Below are positions 47,121 to 54,941 of a DNA stretch of 64,000 nt, one piece after another. The translations under genes and the position numbers were made by a program. A model generated the notes under the pieces. It did no database searches. It was not told the origin of the DNA and worked only from the letters and a program-made list of their open reading frames with translations. The stretch's first letter is position 1. Each line of letters opens with the position of its first letter. Origin of the DNA: CAWAVN01 sp963844315 (GTDB lineage: Bacteria > Planctomycetota > Planctomycetia > Planctomycetales > Planctomycetaceae); contig CAWJOC010000022.1 in assembly GCA_963844315.1 (NCBI GenBank), positions 1-64,000 on the forward strand. The letters run 5' to 3'.

Positions 47121-47277
47121 TAATGCGGCTTTGGCGCGATCAAAAGCTCGGAAATGTCCCTTCTCCCCTGGGGGGAGAAGGTGGCCGAAGGCCGGATGAG
47201 GGGGACAAGCTAGAACAGACGTCGATCTTAAATCGTACCCCTCACCCTAACCCTCTCCCCCAAGGGGAGAGGAGACA
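47121..47277 (+). repeat. interspersed repeat, copy R6
   Basis: It begins TAATGCGGCTTTGGCG, only 2 bp after the TGA stop of the CAP gene, with GTCCCTTCTCCCC, GGTGGCCGAAGGCCGGATGAGGGG, CGTCGATCTTAAATCG and CCCTCACCCTAACCCTCTCCCC. It separates the CAP gene from the convergent pilT-like gene. Confidence 0.85.
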
Positions 47278-47293
47278 GAACAGCGACACTAGC

Positions 47294-48799
47294 CTAGCTG
47301 CCATGCCGATGCAGCATCGAATCCACAGAGGGCACGGCGTAAGTGCCCAGCCGCATTTGCTCGAAGAGGTCGCGGTTGGAGGCATGTTGGGCGGCGACGG
47401 AGTCCAGCACCAACCCTTCCCGCACCAGGTTCATCAGGCTTTGCTCGAAGATGGCCGATTGCGAACTGGTTTGTTGCATCGCCACGCGAAGCGCGCCGGT
47501 GTTGCCGTTCAGGATGCACTCTAAAATGTAAGTTGTGTCGGTGAAGAGAAACTCAAGCGCCGGCACGCGACCGCCGCCGCGTTTGGGCACAAGCCGTTGG
47601 CACATCACGCAGCGGATGCAGTCCCGAAGCTGCAAGCGGACGAGATCCCGCTCCACGGGGTCGAAGAAACTCACGATCCGGTTAATCACCTCGGCGGCGG
47701 TGTTGGCGTGGAAGGTGCTGATGACAAGGTGCCCCGTGCTTGCGGCGTCAATCGCGGCGCGGATCGTGTCGGAGTCGCGCATTTCGCCGATGAAGATCAC
47801 ATCCGGGTCATGCCTGAGCGCCCCATGCACCGCTTTGATGGCGGTGGGGGCATCGGTGCCGACGTTCCGTTGCGAGATGATGGATTGCTTGTTGTGGTGC
47901 ACGTATTCCACGGGCGATTCGATCGTGAGGATGTGCATCGACTGGTTTTCGTTCATCCAATCGATCAGCGAGGCCACCGTAGTCGATTTGCCGCTGCCGG
48001 TCATGCCGCTGACCAGGATTAAGCCTTCGTTCAGCTCCGCGAGTCGTTCCATGATTTTGCGGGGGATGTGCAAGTCCTCGAAGGAGGGGATTTGTTCCGG
48101 CAGATAACGGATCGTGCAATGCGGCACCCCGGATTTGATGAACGCCGAGATCCGCGAGTGGGCCATGTCCACCTGCCGGTAGTTGAAGCTGCACTGCTGC
48201 TCTTTTTGGAATTCCGCCCAGGCCGCATCGGGGGCGAGTTCGTGGATCAACCGCTCGATTTGCTGCTCGGACACCGGGGCGAACCGGCCCGTGGGAACGG
48301 TCTGGTTGTCAATGCGGAACACCGGCGGAGCGCCGGGATAAAGGTGGATGTCGCTGGCTCCGAGTTCATCCATCGCCAGGAACAATCGTTCGGGGCTTAA
48401 AGGCTCGAACTCGAAATCCTCGCCCATTACCCGCCAGGTTTCCGGCCACGTCCAAAGCAGCGAAAGCTTTTTCGCTACCGTGGGCTTGTCGCCGCTTTTG
48501 AAATCCAACTGGCAGCGAAACTCCGCTTGCCCATCCGTCTGGGTGAAGGTCGAAGTTTGCGAAAACTCTTGATGCACCGCTTTCAAAGTCTCGGCGGCAC
48601 CGCTTTCCGAGGGGACAACTATCCGCAAATTCCCGCCGACCCACGAATCCTCTTTCTCCAAGCGGTGGACGACAATCTCCACATCGTCCGCCCTTAGCGT
48701 CAACCGGGCGGGAAGATTGTGCCCCACCCGGTATTCCCGCTCCGCGAGTCGAATGATGGTGAGAAGTTCGGTCTGAGAACCGAGTCCGAGAATTTGCAT
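47294..48799 (-). CDS. pilT: PilT-like twitching motility ATPase with an N-terminal extension
   Basis: PilT powers pilus retraction. The core shows Walker A 'GMTGSGKST' (265-273), Asp box 'LTIESPVEYVH', Walker B 'DPDVIFIGEMRDSDT' (331-345) and His box 'GHLVISTFHANTA' (356-368). Length is 501 residues against about 345-380 usual for PilT; the extra 130 residues at the start ('VEIVVHRLEKEDSWVGGNLRIVVP', 'QAEFRCQLDFKSGDKP') form an unrecognised beta-rich domain. The C-terminal 'AIRA'-like retraction motif is not clear. It is likely the motor of the pilus formed with the PilM-N operon at 4317-11296; a GspE-like role is less likely. Confidence 0.85.
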   Translation of the reverse strand: MQILGLGSQTELLTIIRLAEREYRVGHNLPARLTLRADDVEIVVHRLEKEDSWVGGNLRIVVPSESGAAETLKAVHQEFSQTSTFTQTDGQAEFRCQLDFKSGDKPTVAKKLSLLWTWPETWRVMGEDFEFEPLSPERLFLAMDELGASDIHLYPGAPPVFRIDNQTVPTGRFAPVSEQQIERLIHELAPDAAWAEFQKEQQCSFNYRQVDMAHSRISAFIKSGVPHCTIRYLPEQIPSFEDLHIPRKIMERLAELNEGLILVSGMTGSGKSTTVASLIDWMNENQSMHILTIESPVEYVHHNKQSIISQRNVGTDAPTAIKAVHGALRHDPDVIFIGEMRDSDTIRAAIDAASTGHLVISTFHANTAAEVINRIVSFFDPVERDLVRLQLRDCIRCVMCQRLVPKRGGGRVPALEFLFTDTTYILECILNGNTGALRVAMQQTSSQSAIFEQSLMNLVREGLVLDSVAAQHASNRDLFEQMRLGTYAVPSVDSMLHRHGS

Positions 48800-48901
48800 G
48801 GCCGCATCCTTTGAAGATCACAAAATCAATGGCGTCTTTCCCATAGCATCTTATCCTGAAAATCCCGGTAATCTTGTCTCTATTCTCCAGGCTGATCGAA
48901 A

Positions 48902-49357
48902 TCATGAAGCGTGAATGTGCGATTGCAAATAGGCGGCGAGGTTTTCGGCATCGTCGCTGCCGATGCGCAGCGTGCCGCGCTGGCGGGTGATGTCCACGCA
49001 GTCAAAGCCCCAAAGGCTCCAGGTCCAGCCGCGACCGGGGAGAAAGTGGATGCCCCACCCATCATTCAAACGCGAACGGCCCACCTTGACCGCGAGGATG
49101 TCCTGATACGGGATCCGAATGGAGAATAGCGGCAGCGGACCAAATTGCACCCAAAGCGAATCGTCATCGGCATGGGTCGAAAGCGTGGTCAGCGTGAGTA
49201 AGATCAACACGAACACGCCGGCAATACAAACCATCGAAAACCAAGCCCAAAACTCCGCCCGCCAGGACCAGGCGGCGAGCGAAGTCAGAACGAGTAGCGC
49301 CAACACAACGTAGCGGAAGGGCGAAGTTTGCGTATGGGAGTAATGCGCGGTCGCCAT
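48902..49357 (-). CDS. small membrane protein, PH-like domain
   Basis: A 151-residue protein with two hydrophobic segments near the start ('YVVLALLVLTSLAAWSW' and 'WFSMVCIAGVFVLILLTLTTL'), then a beta-rich stretch ('LWVQFGPLPLFSIRIPYQDILAVKVGRSRLND', 'GFDCVDITRQRGTLRIGSDDAENLAAYLQ') like a bacterial PH domain. Its ATG overlaps the stop of the preceding gene (TGATG), so they are probably co-translated. Confidence 0.75.
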   Translation of the reverse strand: MATAHYSHTQTSPFRYVVLALLVLTSLAAWSWRAEFWAWFSMVCIAGVFVLILLTLTTLSTHADDDSLWVQFGPLPLFSIRIPYQDILAVKVGRSRLNDGWGIHFLPGRGWTWSLWGFDCVDITRQRGTLRIGSDDAENLAAYLQSHIHAS

Positions 49358-50466
49358 CAGTTGGCCGCGGAGGTTTCTTCCGTGGGCGGGGCCACGGGAG
49401 GCTTTAGGAGGGTGTTGTCCTCATCCGGCCAATACATCCACGTCGGTTCGAGGCAGGCGCGGATTTCTTTTTCCGACTCGTCAATCTCGTCGCCATAGCG
49501 GGAGAAATGCTGGATGATCGTCCGCCGCCAGACCGTGGCGCGCTTGTCGCGGGGATAGCGCTCGGCGGTTTTGGTGTAGAACCATTGGCGGTCCTGGGCA
49601 TCGGCGGGCGGGGCTTTGATGTCATCGAACAATCCGCCCACGCTCGCGGCGCTTTGCCAGTTGCGGAGCACATCGGTTTGGGCCTTGATCGACGCTTTCC
49701 AATTGCAAATCTCGGAAGCCCCGCGAATGTCCTCGGACCCATCCCAGACGGCATCGGAGGGTTTCAGTTCGCCGTTCGTGGCCAGTTCTTTCAGCTTGGT
49801 GAAAGCCCCCGCCTGATTGACGTAGCGGTAGCCGTTGGAAAACCCGGCCATGTAGATCGTGAAATAGTCCGTGGTCCGGTCCACGCCCCGGAACATCGCC
49901 ACGCCATAAATCGCATTGGCATCGCCTTGGTCAACGGGCGTCGGTTGCGGAATCTCTTGGATAATCTCCACCGAGTTTTTGTAGTCGCGGCCCTCCCGGC
50001 GATTGATGGCCGCCTGAGCTTCCGGCAGGATCACATCATGAAACGTCTTTTGGACCTGCTGACCATTGGTCACGTCATCCGTGCGAAGCGTGAGCACCGG
50101 CACGAACAGTTGGGGCAATGGCTCCTGGTCATCATCATTAACGCTGGCCGTATTCGTCATATCGACCTTATACGGAAGCGGCCGGTTGATGGCTTTATAA
50201 ACGATGTACCAGACGTTTTCCTTTTGCCTGGTGCCGGTGTCCGGGTTGGTCAAGGTGACGGTAATCATCCGCACGGGTTTGAAGTGGACTTCCATAATCC
50301 ACAGCCGCTTTTGGGAGCTGAGTTCCTCTCCCGTCGGCAAAGCCTGGGCGACCAAGGGGAATTCCTTGCGAATTTCCTCCTGGGCGAAAGTTCGGGGCGA
50401 TGATCCCAAAACCAAAGCCAGGCAAAGGGTGGCGGGAATCAGGCACGTTTTGGCAAGAGAAATCAT
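49357..50466 (-). CDS. exported protein of unknown function
   Basis: The ATG at 50464-50466 is preferred to the TTG at 50499. It starts 'MISLAKTCLIPATLCLALVLGSSPRTFAQEE', a clear signal peptide, and has 369 residues. The mature part contains 'EVHFKPVRMITVTLTNPDTGTRQKENVWYIVYKAINR' (beta-sandwich-like) and conserved-looking 'AMFRGVDRTTDYFTIYMAGFSNGYRY', ending with 'ACLEPTWMYWPDED'. No named family is recognised; similar proteins are known only from planctomycetes, as far as I can tell. It is translationally coupled to the small membrane protein after it. Confidence 0.75.
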   Translation of the reverse strand: MISLAKTCLIPATLCLALVLGSSPRTFAQEEIRKEFPLVAQALPTGEELSSQKRLWIMEVHFKPVRMITVTLTNPDTGTRQKENVWYIVYKAINRPLPYKVDMTNTASVNDDDQEPLPQLFVPVLTLRTDDVTNGQQVQKTFHDVILPEAQAAINRREGRDYKNSVEIIQEIPQPTPVDQGDANAIYGVAMFRGVDRTTDYFTIYMAGFSNGYRYVNQAGAFTKLKELATNGELKPSDAVWDGSEDIRGASEICNWKASIKAQTDVLRNWQSAASVGGLFDDIKAPPADAQDRQWFYTKTAERYPRDKRATVWRRTIIQHFSRYGDEIDESEKEIRACLEPTWMYWPDEDNTLLKPPVAPPTEETSAAN

Positions 50467-50628
50467 GAGCGGGCGGATCCGAAAGGAGCGAAGCGGCAAA
50501 GAACTGCGGAGCGGAACGAACCATTTCCACTATATCACCGCCAAAAAACCCCCGTCAAGAAGCAGGATCCATAAACCCCAAACGCTCTGGTGGCGTCGAT
50601 TGATGTGATGAGGATTGTGGGGATAATC

Positions 50629-50988
50629 CTACAAATCTGAATCGGTACCGTCATCGGGGCGTCCTAAATGCGGGGTTAATTGCTCAATCAATACGTCTTG
50701 CAATTCCACGTCGAGGTATTGGTATTCATCTGGTACATTCAGGCAAATTATTGGCTTGGCTTCCAGTTCATCAGCCCATCTTCGGCGGAGCCTATTCAAT
50801 ATGGATGGTTCCATCGCAATCACGATGTCGGCCCAGATCAATAGCTCTTCCGTAATCTGCACGCGAGCCGAGGGCACAATTCCGGCGGATTTGACTTTTA
50901 ATACCTGGCTATGGGCGTACATCGATTCGGCAGTTCGACTTCGGTGAACATTGCCTTCACACACGAAAAGAACGTGCTTTCGCTTCAT
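50629..50988 (-). CDS. low-molecular-weight tyrosine-phosphatase-like protein
   Basis: The ATG at 50986-50988 overlaps the stop of the RNA ligase gene as ATGA. The product (119 residues) begins 'MKRKHVLFVCEGNVHRSRTAESMY', giving the CX5R loop C-E-G-N-V-H-R-S. Later motifs 'WADIVIAMEPSILNRLRRRW' and 'PIICLNVPDEYQYLDVELQDVL' match a compact LMW-phosphatase subfamily in which the acid Asp lies in the 'DEYQY(L/M)D' segment. The substrate is unknown; coupling to an RNA ligase opens the possibility that it acts on RNA ends. Confidence 0.82.
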   Translation of the reverse strand: MKRKHVLFVCEGNVHRSRTAESMYAHSQVLKVKSAGIVPSARVQITEELLIWADIVIAMEPSILNRLRRRWADELEAKPIICLNVPDEYQYLDVELQDVLIEQLTPHLGRPDDGTDSDL

Positions 50989-51636
50989 TCCCAATACGTC
51001 TCCCAATCCTCGGCGAAGGCATCCTTCAAGCGTTGCAGATAGTCCAGAGTTTTGATTTTCACCATCCAAAGTTGCCCGTTTTCCATGCCCTTGCAGACCA
51101 CGCCTTCATTCACATTGTAATGGCCTTCGCGGACATCATGGATGAAATTTCCGGTCAAACGACCTTGATAAATCACACGCGCAATCGGGCAGTGTCCGAA
51201 ATCTTCTAGGAATTGCTTTGGTCCAATCATTCCTTGGGCGGTTTCCACGTCAAAGGCGACCAATTGTTTGGGATCGTCGGCTTTGTGTTTCCCTGCGAAC
51301 GACTCCGAACCAATATACTCGGCAAAAACGCAGAATCTCCCCATCCGAATATCTGGAATCGGCCAGGATGATTTCTTGCAGAGGTTCCGCGAGTTCATTT
51401 TGAAAGAGGAACACCGCATCGTCCAGCCCTGGATGGGCCGCGTGAAATTCTTTGATGCCCCCATCATCCAAATCGAAGCGGTTGCGGCGAGTCCCGAAGG
51501 CGTACCATCCCAATTCCGGCTCCCACACCCAATGCAGGTTGGTTCCATCGTATTTTTCAAAGGCGAGGCAGTGTCCCGATGGGCTGTCCTTGCTGCCCGG
51601 CATCTTGGGATACGCCAATGGAATACCGGCCATCAT
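50985..51636 (-). CDS. RNA ligase family protein (one frameshift)
   Basis: The start is ATG 51636 (MMAGIPLAYPKMPGSKDSPS). The nucleotidyltransferase motif I lysine lies in 'AFEKYDGTNLHW', followed by 'GWYAFGTRRNRFD'. After a frame change near 51335 the sequence continues with 'VFAEYIGSESFAGKH' (motif IIIa-like), 'GMIGPKQFLEDF' and 'NEGVVCKGMENGQLWMVKIKT' (motifs IV and V, 'EGVV.K' and 'K.K'). Total length is about 217 residues, a compact Rnl2-type ligase. It is translationally coupled to the phosphatase gene that follows. Confidence 0.8.
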
Positions 51637-51753
51637 AAATCCTTTCCGATACTTTCGGTTTGGTGGAACAAAGGAACGTGTTATGATGCGAGGACACGAA
51701 ACGATCCACTTCGGTTCAGATTCCGTTTTTGATGATCGTTAGGGGAGCCGGTG

Positions 51754-52614
51754 ATGAGACCGCTTATTGGAATCGTTCTGTTTGGGCTGATCTATTCGGG
51801 TTTGGTTTGGACCTCGGAAAACAGTCAGCTTCGTGACCACGAGGAACGCCAGCGGCAGGAAGCCCAGAAGGCCGCCGACATTGATCCGGCCCTCGTGCGA
51901 AAAGAATCCCAATCCTTGGAGGAAAACGCCCGGCAAATCGCCGAGGAACGGGTCAAGAAGCAGCGCGAGATGTCGCCTGAGGACCGAAAACGTCAACAGT
52001 CTGCCATTCGTGAGCGGCTTTCCAACCTAGAAACGATGTCGGAAACGCTCGGGAAAAAATTGGGCGAGGACCATCCGCAGATCGAAGCCATCACCAGGGA
52101 AGTGCACGTTCTGCGAGAAGAACTTCAGGAACTCTCCTCGACAGAATCGCCGCTGCCCAAAGAGACCCCGGAGCAAGAGTTGGCCAAGCTTCGTGAGCAG
52201 TTAGGCATGCAATTGAAACACCAAGACAGTCTAGCGCAGACACTCTCGAAGAGCCATCCCGTGTACTTAATGGCTCAAGAGAAGACTTCCGCCCTGCAAA
52301 AACTCGTCCAAGAAAAAGAAGCCGCACATCAAATGCTTCGAGATCAGCAAAGCCAACAGGACCAGGCCGCCCGAACCATCGAGCACCTCCGTACCGCGGC
52401 GGAGCATTTGGAGCAAGCGCAGATGCCCGAAATGGCCCGCGAGCTTCGCCTGCGGGCCTTGGATTTGGAAAGGGAGCAACTTGGCGGCGATTCGGGGAAT
52501 GCAGACATCCTCAAGCAACTTCAAGAACAAATGCGGGACTTGCGACAAGCGATTAAGAAATTGGACGAAGAAGTCGCGGGGCTTCGCGAGCAATTGCAGA
52601 AAGCGAATGAGTAA
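51754..52614 (+). CDS. membrane-anchored coiled-coil protein
   Basis: The ATG at 51754 follows GTG 51751, with AGGGGAG (51741-51747) as ribosome binding site. The 286-residue product has a signal anchor ('LIGIVLFGLIYSGLVWT') and long heptads ('EQELAKLREQLGMQLKHQDSLAQTLSKSHPVYLMAQEKTSALQKLVQEKEAAHQML'). It contains two short repeats ending 'LGEDHP' and 'LSKSHP' like those in polysaccharide-chain-length or Wzz-type coiled coils. No family is assigned. It ends 2 bp before the next gene. Confidence 0.78.
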   Translation: MRPLIGIVLFGLIYSGLVWTSENSQLRDHEERQRQEAQKAADIDPALVRKESQSLEENARQIAEERVKKQREMSPEDRKRQQSAIRERLSNLETMSETLGKKLGEDHPQIEAITREVHVLREELQELSSTESPLPKETPEQELAKLREQLGMQLKHQDSLAQTLSKSHPVYLMAQEKTSALQKLVQEKEAAHQMLRDQQSQQDQAARTIEHLRTAAEHLEQAQMPEMARELRLRALDLEREQLGGDSGNADILKQLQEQMRDLRQAIKKLDEEVAGLREQLQKANE

Positions 52615-52616
52615 TC

Positions 52617-53093
52617 ATGGCCACTTTGGAGAAAGCCATCGAGATCGCCGCCAAAGCCCATGCGGGGGTTCCCGACAAGAACGGGCAGCCTTACATCCTG
52701 CACCCCCTTCGCGTGATGCTGGGCGTGGAAGGCGACGTTGCCCGCATCGTGGCGGTCCTGCACGATGTTGTGGAAGATACCGACGTGACGTTTGAGGAGA
52801 TTGAAGCGCAAGGGTTTTCCAAAAAGGTGATGGCCGCTTTGAAGTTGGTGACGCATCAATCCGGTGAGACTTACACGGATTACGTGATCGCTTGCCAAGC
52901 CAACGAAACCGCCCGGCAAGTGAAGCTCTCGGACCTGAGAGACAATGCCAGTCTGAATCGTATGCTGCTCCGCCCGGATCGCATGACCAAGGACTCCGCC
53001 CGCGTGATGCGGTATTTGTTGTCCTATAAGTATCTCACCGGAGAAATCACCGCCGACCAATACCGCGAACTGATGGCTCCGTTCGAGAAATAA
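52617..53093 (+). CDS. HD-domain hydrolase, small (p)ppGpp hydrolase-like
   Basis: A 158-residue cytoplasmic HD protein like the small alarmone hydrolases (SpoT-type N-domain, MESH1 type): 'EKAIEIAAKAHAGVPDKNGQPYILHPLRVML' with the first metal His, 'VAVLHDVVEDTDVTFEEIE' with the HD motif, and 'QVKLSDLRDNAS' with the final Asp. The start follows the upstream stop by 2 bp. A role in ppGpp turnover is a family inference; it lies beside a polyphosphate kinase, another stress regulator. Confidence 0.9.
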   Translation: MATLEKAIEIAAKAHAGVPDKNGQPYILHPLRVMLGVEGDVARIVAVLHDVVEDTDVTFEEIEAQGFSKKVMAALKLVTHQSGETYTDYVIACQANETARQVKLSDLRDNASLNRMLLRPDRMTKDSARVMRYLLSYKYLTGEITADQYRELMAPFEK

Positions 53094-53101
53094 ACGATAT
53101 A

Positions 53102-53168
53102 GAGCCGCGCACGAAATCAGCGGAGGGTTTTGTTCGGCGCATTTTGCCGCTGACTTCGTGCGCGGCTC
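53102..53168. repeat. inverted repeat between HD gene and PPK2 gene
   Basis: GAGCCGCGCACGAAATCAGC... (53102-53123) pairs with ...GCTGACTTCGTGCGCGGCTC (53147-53168) with one mismatch. No T-tract follows, so terminator function is uncertain. Confidence 0.75.
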
Positions 53169-53210
53169 CTTTCGTCTGTGGTGTCTATTTGAAGTGGGAA
53201 TTTCACCATT

Positions 53211-54694
53211 ATGTTCGAAGCCGTGGAATTGGGCCGAGAGGTTTCCAAAACGATCTACAAGGAGGAAGAACCCAAACTGCAACCGCGCTTCTGGAAACGC
53301 AACGGGAACTCTGGAAGGCGAAAGTCCCCACGATTGTCATCGTCTCCGGCGTGGAGGGGGCGGGAAAGAGCGAAGTCGTCAACCTGCTCAATACCTGGTT
53401 TGACACGCGGGGCGTGGAAACGCATGCCTTTTGGGACCAATCGGATGAGGAGCGCGAGCGACCTTCGCATTGGCGGTTTTGGCGGAGGCTTCCCGCGCGG
53501 GGACGCATCGGCATCATGTTCGGCTCGTGGTACACGCAGCCCGTCATCGCCAGGTCGTTTGACGAGATTAACGAAGAGTCCTTCGAGACCCAACTCCGGC
53601 ACATCGGCATGCTCGAACGCCTCTTGACCGATGATAGGTATTTGCTGATCAAGCTCTGGTTCCACCTGGCCAAAGACGAGCAAAAACGCCGGGCCAAGGC
53701 TCAGAGGAAAAAACTCGAATCCCTGGACCTGCCCCAATTGATGAAAAGGTTCGGCAAGCATTACGACCGCTTCATCGAGGTTTCGCAAAAGGCGATCCGC
53801 GCGACGGATTCGGGGCATGCCCGCTGGAACCTGATTGAGGCCACCGACTGGCGTTACCGAAACCTTGCCACCGGGCAGGTTCTGCTGCAAGCGATGAAGC
53901 ATCACTTGAGCCTTGTCGATAACCACACTGAGCCAATCGAGGAGGACATTCGCCCCATCGAAATTCCCACGGCCACGGAAACCATTTTGGACCACGTCGA
54001 CCTCAGCCAGACGCTTTCAGACGAGGATTACGAAACCCAATTGGACGAAGCGCAGCATGAGTTGAACGATCTCGTCTGGAAGACCTGGAAGAAAAAACGC
54101 ACGGTGGTGATCGTCATTGAAGGCTGGGACGCGGGCGGCAAGGGCGGGGCGATTCGCCGGGTCACCGCCGCCTTGGATGCCCGGTTGACGCGGGTGGTTC
54201 CCGTCGGCGCGCCGACCGAAGTGGAACGGGCTTACCATTATCTCTGGCGGTTCTGGCAGCAACTTCCCAGAGATGGCAAGCTCATTATCTTCGACCGCTC
54301 CTGGTACGGCAGGGTCTTGGTGGAACGAGTCGAAGGGTTCGCCAAGCGTGTGGATTGGATGCGGGCCTACCAGGAGATCAACGAGTTCGAGGAACTGATT
54401 GCGGATCACGGGGGCATCCTCGTCAAGTTCTGGATGCACATCAGCCAGGAGGAGCAGCTTCGCAGGTTTCAGGAGCGCGAGCAAAAACCTTGGAAGCAAC
54501 ACAAAATCACGCCCGACGATTGGCGGAACCGCGAGAAGTTCAGCGATTACCGGGCCGCCGTGAACGAGATGGTCGAACGCACCAGCACCGAATACGCCCC
54601 CTGGCACATCGTCCCCGGCGAGGACAAGCACTTTGGCCGGGTGTTCGTGCTGAAGACGCTGTGCGATGAAATCAAATCCGCGCTGGAGCAATGA
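53211..54694 (+). CDS. polyphosphate:AMP phosphotransferase-like tandem PPK2 protein (one frameshift)
   Basis: The N-terminus is read from ATG 53211 ('MFEAVELGREVSKTIYKEEEPKLQ'). At about 53283 an A is missing from an A-run, after which 'ALLETQRELWKAKVPTIVIVSGVEGAGKSEVVNLLNTWFD' continues to 54694. Two PPK2 domains are present, with Walker A motifs 'GVEGAGKSE' and 'GWDAGGKGGAIRR', and lid-type motifs 'FGSWYTQPV' and 'FDRSWYGRVLVERVEGF'. Tandem proteins of about 490 residues transfer phosphate from polyphosphate to AMP. The first domain keeps its P-loop but lacks the typical 'GKG', so the second is probably the main active unit. Confidence 0.88.
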
Positions 54695-54737
54695 GCTTTC
54701 AGCATTCAGAGATTGTCCCATATGCCCTCTGGTAAGC

Positions 54738-54809
54738 GTGCCACGACTCTGTGAGCCGTGCGAAGCGAGGAGCCTGTCATTTCTCGCACGGCTCACAGAG
54801 CCGTGGCAC
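54738..54809. repeat. GTGCCAC inverted repeat
   Basis: GTGCCACGACTCTGTGAGCC... (54738-54763) and ...GGCTCACAGAGCCGTGGCAC (54784-54809) are reverse complements with one mismatch and a 20-base loop. It resembles the GTGGCAC units at 17424 and 20027 and probably belongs to the same family. Confidence 0.8.
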
Positions 54810-54941
54810 ACGAAACGAGCCCCCATTTTGGGACAGACTCTCAGCCTTCCGAATTCCATCCATCAAAATTGCCCGATACTTCTCGGCTTGGTATAGTGCC
54901 CTGGAAAGTTTGGATTGCGAACCTTCACGCGAGGGCCAGTC

